A stretch of 64,000 nucleotides of DNA from positions 5,331,680 through 5,395,679 of the forward strand of contig OZ037767.1 in NCBI GenBank assembly GCA_964035545.1. The letters are read 5' to 3'. The notes beneath the pieces are model-generated. The model made no database searches. It saw only the letters and a list, made by a program, of their open reading frames with translations, and was not told where the DNA came from. The position numbers and the translations under genes are program-made. Origin of the DNA: Bugula neritina. Lineage: Eukaryota; Bryozoa; Gymnolaemata; Cheilostomatida; Bugulidae. This document shows, in pieces, positions 13,297 through 24,300 of this stretch. Each line of letters begins with the position of its first letter. The first letter of the stretch is position 1.

Positions 13297-13752
13297 CTAA
13301 TATTCTGACTTCCTATGACAGGTACAGACTGGAGCTTTGAAGTCAACTACGTCATAATTTTTTCTTTCACAAAACTGTCTACACACTTTTCCCTTTGTTG
13401 TGAATTTGACAGGGGGGATTGATTTGAAAACTCCGCCTGTTACTAAAACATAAACAATCTATGTAGTAAACTTATTTTTCGATCAAGGAATTTTTACATG
13501 GAATCCTAGTAATGACTTTTATCATATAAATACTTACAACTAAAATATCCTTTAGTAAAAGTAAAGGCGAGGCTAAAGAGATGATGCTTATATAACTGTC
13601 AATTGCTTCATCTTATTCAGCATTAAAGAGAGAAATCACAAAGTGGAAGAAAATAAAAATATATTTGATTCTAAGACATCAAGAAACATTTTCTACTTAC
13701 CCAAAGGAATGATCATGATGATGGCAGTTGCTAACAAAACAAGAAACTTCAT
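13297..13752 (-). CDS. Small secreted four-cysteine (CS-alpha-beta-like) peptide, copy 1
   Basis: Two coding exons, 13701-13752 and 13297-13442, join in phase 1 to give 65 residues. The first exon is a clean signal peptide starting MKFLVLLATAII. The second encodes a short basic mature region with exactly four cysteines arranged CRQFC, 14 residues, CTC. C-x3-C followed by C-x-C is the core of the cysteine-stabilised alpha-beta fold of invertebrate defensins and related peptides, although those normally carry six or eight cysteines. Antimicrobial or toxin-like activity is therefore inference. A non-coding 5' exon ends at a donor at 14003; TATA (14081) and CCAAT (14119) boxes lie upstream and AATAAA (13174) follows. 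All of these match the divergent paralogue at 17293-17720. The second exons are both exactly 146 bases. Paralogy and matching structure make coding status convincing; the family name is not settled. Confidence 0.82.
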
Positions 13753-13788
13753 ATTGATTCCGATATCTACAAGCATTAGAGAGAATAT

Positions 13789-13818
13789 ACATATATATAT
13801 AATATATATATATAATAT

Positions 13819-13890
<72 letters not shown>

Positions 13891-13920
13891 ATATTATAGA
13901 TATTATATAACATACATATA
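13789..13920. repeat. (TA)n microsatellite
   Basis: About 100 bases of TA with short interruptions, immediately upstream of the acceptor of the first coding exon of peptide copy 1, inside its 5' UTR intron. Confidence 0.95.
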
Positions 13921-14002
13921 TATGATATGATCTGAAAAAATTATTATATATCAATTTACATATGTCAACCATACAATGGGCAAAATACATTTAACTTCTC
14001 AC

Positions 14003-14135
14003 CTGAATTTATATGTTTAACAGTGTTTTTATGCTGTTACATTCAGTAAAGATACACACAATAACACACCTAACTTCTTCTTATATACCCTTTTGAATCT
14101 GAATTATTGCATGCAGCTTTCAGTTGATTGGTTAA
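14003..14135 (-). promoter_or_regulatory. Promoter and non-coding first exon of peptide copy 1
   Basis: On the minus strand a CCAAT-containing block (AACCAATCAACTGAA, 14119-14133) is followed by a TATA box (14081-14088) and an exon beginning about 14060 with TGTAACAGCATAAA and ending at the donor at 14003. The paralogue has the same order and spacing at 16800-16928, which supports a real core promoter. Confidence 0.65.
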
Positions 14136-16403
14136 CAGTTCTCCCAACTTCTAGAAATAATTTATTTACCTCAGAAAGATTACAGGCCTGGTTGTATTTG
14201 AAAGAATTTTTACAAAGCACCATAGCTATATATATATAAAGAGTATTAAAACTTGCATAGGTTAATGTGATATATTTTTTTCAATATAAGATATACTTGA
14301 ACTGTACAATTACATGCAGTGATCACTTTACTTAAAAACAATAATTGATAGCAGTTCTTTCAGTTTTTTGCAATAAAATGGGTGATATTGAAAAAGAGAA
14401 TTAGACTGAAGGTTAAAATATTAAGCAGCGAATAAATAAGATGCATTACTCACAATATACATGTATATAAGTTATATATATAGCCTATATAAAAAGATAG
14501 GCCTTAGTCTAGTACAGGGCTCTCCAACAGGATCGGCCCCAGGGCTGGATGCGGCCCCAGTCTACATTTATGTAGCCTTCAAAGGCATAAAAATATTAAT
14601 TTTCGTACATATTATATAAATCAGAATAGAAAATCATGCTTTTAAATGCGTTATTTATACACATTACTACAAATCATGTAGTCTGCAGCAACTATTAAGA
14701 CTCTGTCATATGTATAGTTATTATTAGGAATTTGGAATAAAGTATTTGAAAATTACTGGTGCTGCCCCCAGCTCAAACTAAAGTTTACAATGTGGCCAGA
14801 ATGTTTCCTTTTAGCGGCCCTGGCTCTGTAAAGGTGAAACACTCCAAGGTTAGTTCATGACAATATACTATGTTATAGTATGTAGTAATAAAGGGTAGGG
14901 GTATTGGAGGCACAACGTACTGGCCGAATTTTGAATTTTTTGCTCTCATTCGTCTGTTTTTCAATCTTTAGTAGAAATGTTACACCGGTTGTCTATTATA
15001 GGTATCAGTTTGTTGTTTCTATTTTGTTCACAACCTTCAGAATAATGAAATTTTCATGAAGAAAAAAATGGGCCTATTTTGCCCCGGTGAGCCACTGGGT
15101 GGGACACAACAAATATATTGAAACTTTGCTGATTTGGTTGCCTCTAATTTTCATTCATTTATTATACACAAAAAATAAAAATATTCTTTTAGATCTACAC
15201 TAAAAATCATGTTTTAGCTGTACAGTTTGTGCCACCACAGATCACAAAAGGAGACAAGATCAAATGCACATCACTCCTTTCTACGGTGCCATTAATATCA
15301 TTACTCTTGAGAACTAAAAGTTTTTTTTTCTATTTTCACTTCACAGCAAATTTTATCAGAAAAAACTTTAGTTACATGTACTACAAAATTTTGAGTGGAC
15401 TTTTTTCTATGAAGGAGGGAGAAAATGAGCAAATCACAATAATTTATTTTAGTCAAATACATGTATATATTCCCTCAATGACATAATGTATAGAATGAAT
15501 ATCATGGCTATCCATTAGTAGCAACAGCAGAGTGTTTTGTAGGTTGTATAAAATGGCAAAGCTATAATCTCACCAGATGTATATATGAGGGCAGCTTAAC
15601 CTTGTAGTGTTGAAACTACAATGACTGAATAATTATGTCATTACTTTTTTATTAAAACAAAAATCACAACTCTAAGTCACTAAGTTCTCTCAGAATTTGA
15701 CCAGCTTTTTGTACCCCTATGACCGTTGTGCTCCCATTACCCCTATATAAATAAATGCTTTGCCAGGTCACTACATATGGAAATCAAATTTTATTCTACT
15801 ATAATGTAGATTACTTAAGGTTGATTACTATTCGAGGGTTTGCTTGCATTATCTGTTTTACGGAAGAGAATTGACTATAAATAATAAAATATGTGTCCAT
15901 TGTATTTGATGGGTACAAATGTATATATAGTTAGTTCATCACAATTGATGGAAGTGGAACTACAATTGTTAATGTATTTAATGCATTAAAAATGTGTTTG
16001 AAATATGAATAAGAACGAACTGTATTTACTAATCACTCAATGCGTATTGAAAGATATCTCCATGTTTTATTTAAAAATTGTTAGTTAATGGCAGATGCAA
16101 AGCAAAAAGCATTTGAGGTAATTGTCATTCTTTGGATATGATCAGAATGAAGATCCTTTGATCCAATTAGGTAAATAAAATATATGATTGGGCACTATGG
16201 CAACTTGCTTTGAATCAATTGTGTGTGCGTGTGTGTTGTGTTTGTGTGTGTATGCGCGTGTGTGTGCGTGTGTGTGCGTGTGCGTGTGTGCGTGTGCGTG
16301 TGTGCGTGTGTGCGTGAGTGTGTGAGTGTGTGAATGTGTGTGCGTGTGCGTGGTGTGTGTGGTGTGTGTGTGTGTTTGTGTGTGCTGTGTGTGCTGTGTG
16401 TGC

Positions 16404-16447
<44 letters not shown>

Positions 16448-16474
16448 TATGTATATGTAAATTATCCTAGCTAT
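14136..16474. other. Spacer between the divergent peptide genes
   Basis: I see no gene. 14515-14830 contains GGCCC-rich stretches (start CAGGGCTCTCCAAC) that resemble a decayed hAT-type element, without a matching terminal repeat. 15000-15500 has an open frame of 85 codons without any recognisable domain. 16216-16450 is a GT/GC microsatellite. Confidence 0.4.
16216..16450. repeat. GT/GC microsatellite array
   Basis: About 235 bases of GTGTGC, GTGTGA and pure GT runs. The 112-codon His/Thr frame across it is an artefact. Confidence 0.95.
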
Positions 16475-16690
16475 AAACAAAGAAAATGAGTTTACTAAAT
16501 AAAAGGTGATTCTTCTACTGTGTGGAAATTGACCACATGGCTTGTTGTGTTATTTTATTATCTCATGTAAAATTTTCAAAATTTCATTGCAAACAAAGTA
16601 CCCAGATTTACTAAAGAAAAGTTGGTTTTTCTACTATGTGGAGATAGACCTTACTTTTTTGTGTTAATGTTCAGCATGTTGAGGAGTTTA
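16475..16690. repeat. Two diverged tandem copies of a 116-bp unit upstream of peptide copy 2
   Basis: AAACAAAG begins both 16475 and 16591. Each is followed by TTTACTAAA.AAAAG, then TTCTACT.TGTGGA.AT.GACC. Position just upstream of the promoter could make it regulatory, but that is speculation. Confidence 0.6.
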
Positions 16691-16799
16691 CAAGCTAGTT
16701 TTGCTGTTTTGTGAAAATATGCTGAAACGAAAACATGCTAACAAAATTGATGAAATGAATTTTAATAGTCAATCTTTTATCCCTGACACTGGTAGAACT

Positions 16800-16928
16800 T
16801 TCAACCAATCAACTGAACGCTACATCCAAAAAATATTATATATATAAGTAGAAGTGGCAGTTTTACTAAGTATCTTGTTTATCTTCTCTGCATGTAACAG
16901 CATACAGGCACTGCTAAAAATAATACAG
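16800..16928 (+). promoter_or_regulatory. Promoter and non-coding first exon of peptide copy 2
   Basis: AACCAATCAACTGAA (16803-16817), TATATATAAG (about 16838), then an exon with GTAACAGCATACAGGCAC ending at the donor after 16928. This matches the inverted copy at 14003-14135. Confidence 0.65.
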
Positions 16929-17292
16929 GTGAGAAACTTATACATACAGTAATTTTTATCAGACTATATGTTCAGCTAAATTTTTTTCACAAATTTAAAG
17001 CGTTCAAACAGACACCTGATTAAAACAATTATTTTCCTAAAATCTGAAATTAAAACATATAGGTATACAATTATAGAAATATAAAAATATGGTAGAAATG
17101 TATAAATCAAGAAATATTATATTGATGTATAAGCATAGGAATGTAGAAGTCTAGTATAATTGATATATAAACGCAGAAAAATAGGATAATATAAATGTAG
17201 AAATATAAATACAGAAATATATAATATTATTACTATAGAAGCATTAAAAAACTATTTCTTCTGTTGCTACTTGCAGATATCCTATATCCAAT

Positions 17293-17720
17293 ATGAAGTT
17301 TATTGCTTTGTTGATGATTACCGTCATAATCATTCCTATGAGTAAGTAAAGATGTTAAGAATGTCTCAGCAATGAACTCTAACTTGATAGTCACACAAGT
17401 TCTGCCTTCAATAATGATCATAATGAAGGAAGACCAAATATAACTATCAAGTCTTAAGTTTAACTTTTGTCTCTTCTAAAGAAACCTTTAGCCATGATTA
17501 ATAACGTTACCAACATTCATGTGAAAATTCTCTATTCAAAGTAAAATAATATGATAAAAATGTTAATTTTTTAGTTGAATACACAAGAGGTGTTAAATTC
17601 TTCCCAGATATTAAACTTACTGGAAGCAAGAACAGTTGCAAAGATTTTTGTTATAGGAAAAGCTTTAAAACAGCCACATTTGGATACGGAGTTTGTATCT
17701 GTAGCCAAAAGTCATCATGA
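17293..17720 (+). CDS. Small secreted four-cysteine (CS-alpha-beta-like) peptide, copy 2
   Basis: Coding exons 17293-17341 and 17575-17720 join in phase 1 to give 64 residues. The start is MKFIALLMITVIII, a signal peptide, after a 5' UTR intron with acceptor at 17276. The mature part is basic and has four cysteines, CKDFC, 14 residues ending GYGV, then CIC. The G-x-C-x-C ending is closer to the defensin gamma-core-like signature than copy 1 is. Cysteine spacing, intron position and phase, and second-exon length (146 bases) are identical to copy 1, while the residues between cysteines differ strongly. That suggests selection on the scaffold with fast divergence of the surface. A secreted antimicrobial or venom-like role is inferred from architecture only; no family member is recognised by sequence. 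Confidence 0.82.
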
Positions 17721-17853
17721 TCATTACCCTCATACCCACACCTGGCCTTTGGTTTACTAACACAGCTAGTATATAGGAGTACATTTTGTTTGTGTAAATT
17801 GAAAAGTTTGCATTTAATTTAATGTTTCTTTGTCTTTCAACTAGTTATTAGAC

Positions 17854-17859
17854 AATAAA
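17854..17859 (+). promoter_or_regulatory. Polyadenylation signal of peptide copy 2
   Basis: AATAAA inside the conserved 3' block AACTAGTTATTAGACAATAAA, matching 13174-13179 on the other strand. Confidence 0.7.
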
Positions 17860-18294
17860 GCATGTGATAGAATTAAATGAGTGTATTTTCTGTCTACTGT
17901 CATTTTGTCTAAGCTACTAGTTTAAATCATGTGAAATTAGGGAAAGATGTACACAAACAATGCGTGCATATGTTTAATCAAGAAAAATTATAGCTATAGA
18001 ATTTATTTCTCTTATAAAATTAAATGATTTTTTTCGTTCTTATGATATTGAAAGGCTAAACAAAACAGTACCAACTTCTTTGAGCAATATAAAATTAAAT
18101 ACATGTTTTCAAAATACTTACAAGTGACAAGCTTGTTACTACATAATAAATATTTCTGACAAAATGACACCACATTTTTAAGTAGCCTATAGAACACTAT
18201 ACTTGGACCACTTGAATCTATGAATGTTAATCCAAGTTTGTTGATACAAATAGCTAACATTTCAGTTTATGCATTCAAAAGGACAATCAGAAGC

Positions 18295-18300
18295 TTTATT
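18295..18300 (-). promoter_or_regulatory. Candidate polyadenylation signal of the PAN/FN3-like gene
   Basis: AATAAA on the minus strand, 63 bases after the TAA at 18363-18365. Confidence 0.5.
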
Positions 18301-18362
18301 CAACATCCTAAACACTCGTAGTGACTAAAAGGTCTTTTCTTTTGCATATAGGTTGTTTCAGC

Positions 18363-21300
18363 TTAAACTGCCACAATTAAAATAATGAAAACTAATATTT
18401 TCATAATTCCTTGTGTAGTCAGCAGTTGAGATGGGCAGCTGTTTGCTATTTGGTTGATGATGTTCTGGACAGCATCTGCAGTAATGTTTGTATTCTCAAA
18501 GCTTATGATCCCCTTGCCTACAACAGAAATAACTATTCATTAAACAGCTGTGTTCTACTTCCCCAAAGTATTTTATACAATGCTAAGTTAAATATAAAAA
18601 CATAAAAACTGCATTGAAAAAGTAATTTATCTCCCTTCACTTCTGTTATACTTGTTATATATTAAAAATTTTGCTCTAATGCGCTGTATTCATTAAGCTG
18701 TTCAACTTGGAGTATATTATCACAAAGAGAAATAAGAAGGTTCAAGAAATATATTTTATCTAATATTAGGTAATAGCATTCCTTTGACTATCTCTGGTGT
18801 TGCAAAATTTAAATAGTTGACCACATTATAGGATGTTAACCAATCAAATGCATTTCACCATCGTGTTACCAGAAATCAGATGATTATACTCATAAAAACT
18901 GATTTTTGATAATAATTGAAGATCTATACAGCAACTGAAATAAAAGTTATAATCTTAAGTTGTAATTCACTATATCAACTATAGCTGAGAATAATTGATA
19001 TAACAAAATATTCTACTCCATATTTCACTTTTGCAAAAATAAGTTGTATGCTTTCTCACTGCATGCTTGAATTGGTGGTTATTGTTATACTTTAATCAAC
19101 TGTGACACTACGATGTAAGCAATCTTTGAAAGTTGATATTGTTTTTGAAGCCTACCTTCCTTTGATTTATATTCATGGCTCCAAATTAAAATTTCATAAC
19201 CAGTAATAAGCTTGATATAAACTTTCAGATCATAAGTTTCTGCTGTTTTTAGCACTAAGGCAAAGTTAGTAGTGTTGGGTGGTTTGTAGTTGCTCTCAAA
19301 TCCGGTGTAGTTCAGCTTCAGTTGTGCTGTGCAAGCATCCAGCTTCTATAATAAATATTCAGCATAGAAATTATTTCAAACATCGGTTCGAGTTGGCAGA
19401 AAGCCAAGTCCTAGATCCTCTTAGTGTCTTAAAAATCTCTCTTTATATAGAGAAGAGCTTACCGCATGTCATGTCTATCACAATTGCTTATAATGAAATA
19501 TTTTTAGGCTCATTGGTCTATTTAGCAAAATTAAATGTTTTTAAAATCAAATCATTATTACTTGGTTTACGATTAGTTATATTATTTAGCTTTGTAAACA
19601 TATCAAAGTTCAGTAAATTGAGATAAAAACATATTTGTTGCAATTACATCGTCTATTTATTGATTCAAATAAATAGGAAACTTTGTGGAAGGATTTAAAA
19701 CAGAGTTTTTGGAAAAATACAACCTTATTAGAAAGTTTAGTAAATATTTAATATCAACTTACATAATTTTTGAATAAAGTTACAATGGCCCCCACTTCAT
19801 CCTCTGCTGAACATATCCTGTACGTGTCCAGTTCAATCTTTTTTTCAGATTGACCTCGTCCTAGATATGATAAAAGTGGACTTGTGCAGATAATATGTAT
19901 TAAAAATATTGAACACATTTTATAGAGTTGTTCTATAAGCAAGCTCTTTATATAGTCGGGTGACTGAGTGTAATAATTTGGGTGCTCAAGTTTGATGCTA
20001 GGTCCCTCAACTCCAAACTTGAGAGTCACAAATTTTTACACTCAGTCACCTGCAACCCGAAGCTGCTTGTATAGGAAAATTTCATTTGACATGCATCTAC
20101 CTTTGAAATTAGGCCATACTACTAACAAATAAATTTAACTTTTATTCTAAATATAATCAACAACCTTGTATTTAGCACCACTAGTTTGATGTTACGAATG
20201 TCATTTCATACTTATAATATACCTGCGCAGATTTGGACAGATGGTGAATATTTATCTTCAAGCAATTCTTCTCCTTGAAAGTTTCTCACTATCTGTACAG
20301 CAACATAGTATGGAATACTTGCATCTGGTAAACTGAGTAGTACTCTGTCAGTATCCACAGGTATGAAACTATCATGACATTCAACTTTATTGAGTAAGTC
20401 AGTGTCTGTAGCACAAACTACTCTGTATCCAGCCACCACAACACTCTCCTCAGATGTAAGCTTTGCAGGAAGAGAAATCCAGATCTCACCTTCATCAAGG
20501 TCACCGTTGTAGTCTGGTGTAGGGGCAGATTGTAAGGCAATATATTCTGTAAAAGATGTCAATGGGTTACTTGAGTGTTCAATTGCTATGTATATAATAC
20601 GTTTACTATAGAAGAATGAGATATCTAACATGATTAAGAAAACAAGCCACAAATACTTTATGTGTATAGAATAATTTCTCAGTATAATTTCAAAATGGGA
20701 AATTATATGCATATCGAATTTTTCAATCATTATTCAATACCAAGAAAAGCCGTCACATATTATAAATATATACTGAGATAATGATGTTGTTCATTTTATA
20801 GTTCATCTAAAAAGCCAATTCAATGTTCAATAACAAGTAGGTGCTCGTTTTAACATTTTAATAAAACTTTGAAAATACCACACAGCAACTTTTTGATATA
20901 TTGCACCATATTTTTATAAACATAATTTTATTTCTTTTTATGCACATACATACATTGCTGGTATTGCTGCTTTAGAAAATACGTAAGAAGAGTAGGTTGT
21001 TGTAAAAAGCTTTTCAAAAAAATTGTACAAAATGTAAGTCAGCCTTTAAAACATTTTCAGCTCGGAACAGAAATCTTGCAAACCTGAAATGTAGGCTTTT
21101 AGTGCTGCATTTTGTGATGAAACGGATACCAGGTTGTTGCAATCTCCTTCCCCACTGGCAGCTATTCCAAGGATGTCATTTTGTTTTATCACTTCTTTGT
21201 CATTCTGAACAAACTGAAATCTAGCTGCCGATGAACTGCTGCCTGGTTGAAGTAAGGTTACGCTAGTCGTCTCATAGTTGTCTGAGAAAACATTCCTCAA

Positions 21301-24300
21301 AATTTCTGCCGTGGTTACGGGGCAGTGTTGAACATTCGCTGACTGACTTATGTAATATTTCCAGCCGACTAAATATCCAGATACTGGTATTTTTAACGTT
21401 GGCAGCTTAAGATAATCTCTCCCTGTGGTGGCCCCTAAATCTTCAACAGTGTTGGGCGTGGTTGATGCCGAGGTACCTGTTCACAAAACAAATTGCAACG
21501 ACTAATTTTTGCTTTTGACTATTTAGTTAAAAATAAGAAAATTATTTTTAATATGCACAGCAATTACACTACTTGGCTTTGTTGTTTAAATGCTATACAC
21601 TTTGTTGTTAAATGCTATAAACTTTAAGTTTTATTTTGCATACAATAACTCTTTTATGCTAAAAATAGATAACACTGAGTAACTTATATCTGTAACTTAT
21701 TATATACAAATAAATAGTGCCTAGGAGAGAGAGCCCAGGTCTAGAATGACCCAGGTCATAGGTTCAAGTTATTGGTGATGCCTAAAAAAGAGCCAAATTT
21801 TCTGCCAGTAATCAAAAGGTATTATGCATTATAGGATTGAGGTTTTAAAGGGAAATAATGTGTAGCTTAGTCTCAATATTGCAAAGCCTTTTAATAATCA
21901 CATGATCTTAATTAAATACAGTGTTAAAACAAAGTTGGTTCTAATTTATAGCCACGTATTTTTGATGAAATAGTTTTGTCTTACGAATGAGTTGCCAATG
22001 ACGAAACCTGATAATACTTATATACGTTGTTTTTTCCAAATACTGAATTGACTGTGAAAATAAAAAAAAATAAAAAAAAGCATATATAAATGAATTTGTT
22101 AGATTTCAACTATTTGACTCTATGGTGATCTAATTCTTTTTTGTTCTCTCAATAATTATTTTAAAAAGTAATAAACATTTATAACTCTGTTTTGACTCAC
22201 TTTTATACCACGCTGGTATATTGTACAACATAGTCTCTCTTTCACTTGAATCTAGGTCACCAGTCGCATCTTTGCTGTACATTTTACATTCATCAATGTT
22301 CTTACTTCTTGCTACAGAAATGCACTCTTGGTCACCTGTTCCAAGATGTCGGATACAATCTACCATGCAGTCGGCCACACTGGTGTGCTGTGTAGTTTTA
22401 AATGAGTCACCAGTGGCAGTTGTTTGTGGTCTCCACGGCAACCAAATTCCTTTAGTTTTAAAAGTACAAAAAATATGTAGTTTACCTCTTGGCTTTCTGT
22501 TTAATAATTTGTCATACTATCACCATTATAGCAAATTAATTAAACCACTAGTTTAACGAAGTTCAATCTAGCTGCTGTGATAAGTGCGTGCCTTAATTCA
22601 TGACCTATAAAATGATAACAGCTTATTACCAAGCATATGTTTTGCAAAGTTAATTGATACTATCATACTATCTTACACTTCTACATACAGTATAATTGAC
22701 TGTAAAATAATAAATTGGTACATATATTTTACATAGCAACTAAGCTCAAAACTAATGTGAAGTAATCTACTCATGTCTCTAAAACTTGATTCCTGCAAAT
22801 AAGCAATAGTATTCAAAAAAATAACTATTACTTTACCATCGCAAGGAGGTCTGCTCATAGATATCCATCCCTGGACTGTTTCAAAACTAGCAGACGTTTC
22901 ATCTTCTACTAGCAGTTCACACGTTCCCGTGTTTGGTTCATAGTTCGATGCTACGCATATAAATTCTAGTGCAGAAGAACAGAGTGATTTGCAGTGTGCC
23001 ACACTAATTGCTGTCGTAGAACTAGTTCCACCGTATAGTGATGTCAATTTACCAGCGCGGATCTGCCACTGGCACAATAGATCAGAATCTATAGAAAAAA
23101 ACAAATACTCTATCAATATAATAAAAATTAAAAACAATATTTTAGGAAATGAATTCTTTAATTTGCTTTGAATTAGTAAGTCTTTACAATTATATTAAAA
23201 GTTTTGTTTCTGTTGATTACTATAGGGGAGCCACTGTGGTCTAGGGGTTAGAAGGTTTGCCTAGTAAGTACGAAGTCATGAGCAAAGGCCATTGGTGGTG
23301 AAAAGAAGAGCATCTAGTCATAATTGCTCTTGTGCCCCACCTGAATAAGTCCTTAGCCCGATTTAACAAAAACCTTTTCAGCATGTGTTTTCTCGCAAGG
23401 ATAGCGACTAAAATTTCTTGTGTGAGTTTGTTTCTGTTGATTACTTGATATAGATTATACCTGCTGGGGGTGTGTATTCAAGGCTCCAAATTAGTATATC
23501 AAAGCCAGTAATTAGCTGTAAATACATCTCCAAGTTGTATGGGGGCGTACTGTTTAAAGGGACGGCAATCGCAGTTGTGCGAGAAGAGTTGTAAAGTGTT
23601 TCCACGCCTTTATTCCTAAATTTGATGTTTCTTACACATTGATCTGAAGTCTGTAAGGCAGGAAGTAAATTATATGAATTATGTATTATAATATATAAGT
23701 AAACTTTGTTTTTGTGTTTTACAAAAGTTTTTTGTAACAGCTTTTTTAAAAACTGAATAGTTTGATATACAACAACAGATGATATTTCAATATCTCATTA
23801 TATAAACAGTACAAAACCAACTATTATAGATGCACTGAAATTACTTAGGATATTAAAAAACAGTTACATATATATTTATTACAAAAGTAAAATCTGAAAC
23901 CAAATTTTTAATAGACACTAATAATTTACAGCTATTTACTGAATGACTACCAAAATTTTTTTCTAAAAGGACTTTAAGAGTTGCGCTTCCCCGAAGCTCC
24001 ATTCTCTATTATCCTATAAATATGAGGCTAAAAGTAGTAACTCTAAATTTTTTTAGGTTTTTAAGCAAATTTTTTTTGTTGACCAAAAATAGCATTGCTT
24101 TGTATAATTAGTATATAAGAATAATAAATTTATGTTACAGTATACATATACATTGGGAAAAGTGTTTGCTTGGGCATAAATCACTCAATAGCTTATATAT
24201 TAAAACTATTATTAGCCTATGATTTGTTATTAGAAAAATCCTAAAACTAATAGTTTTTTAATTTAGCTTTGTGCATGGTTATATAAGTATCGGTTGTACA

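Noticed and set aside
14515-14830. hAT-type transposon
   Set aside because: The left end (CAGGGCTCTCCAAC) looks the part, but no matching inverted end or 8-bp duplication could be found, so it is kept only as a remark in the spacer entry.
15229-15486. 85-codon plus-strand open frame between the peptide genes
   Set aside because: No domain, no splice partner found, composition like surrounding AT-rich DNA.
16142-16480. 112-codon His/Thr open frame
   Set aside because: Lies across the GT microsatellite.
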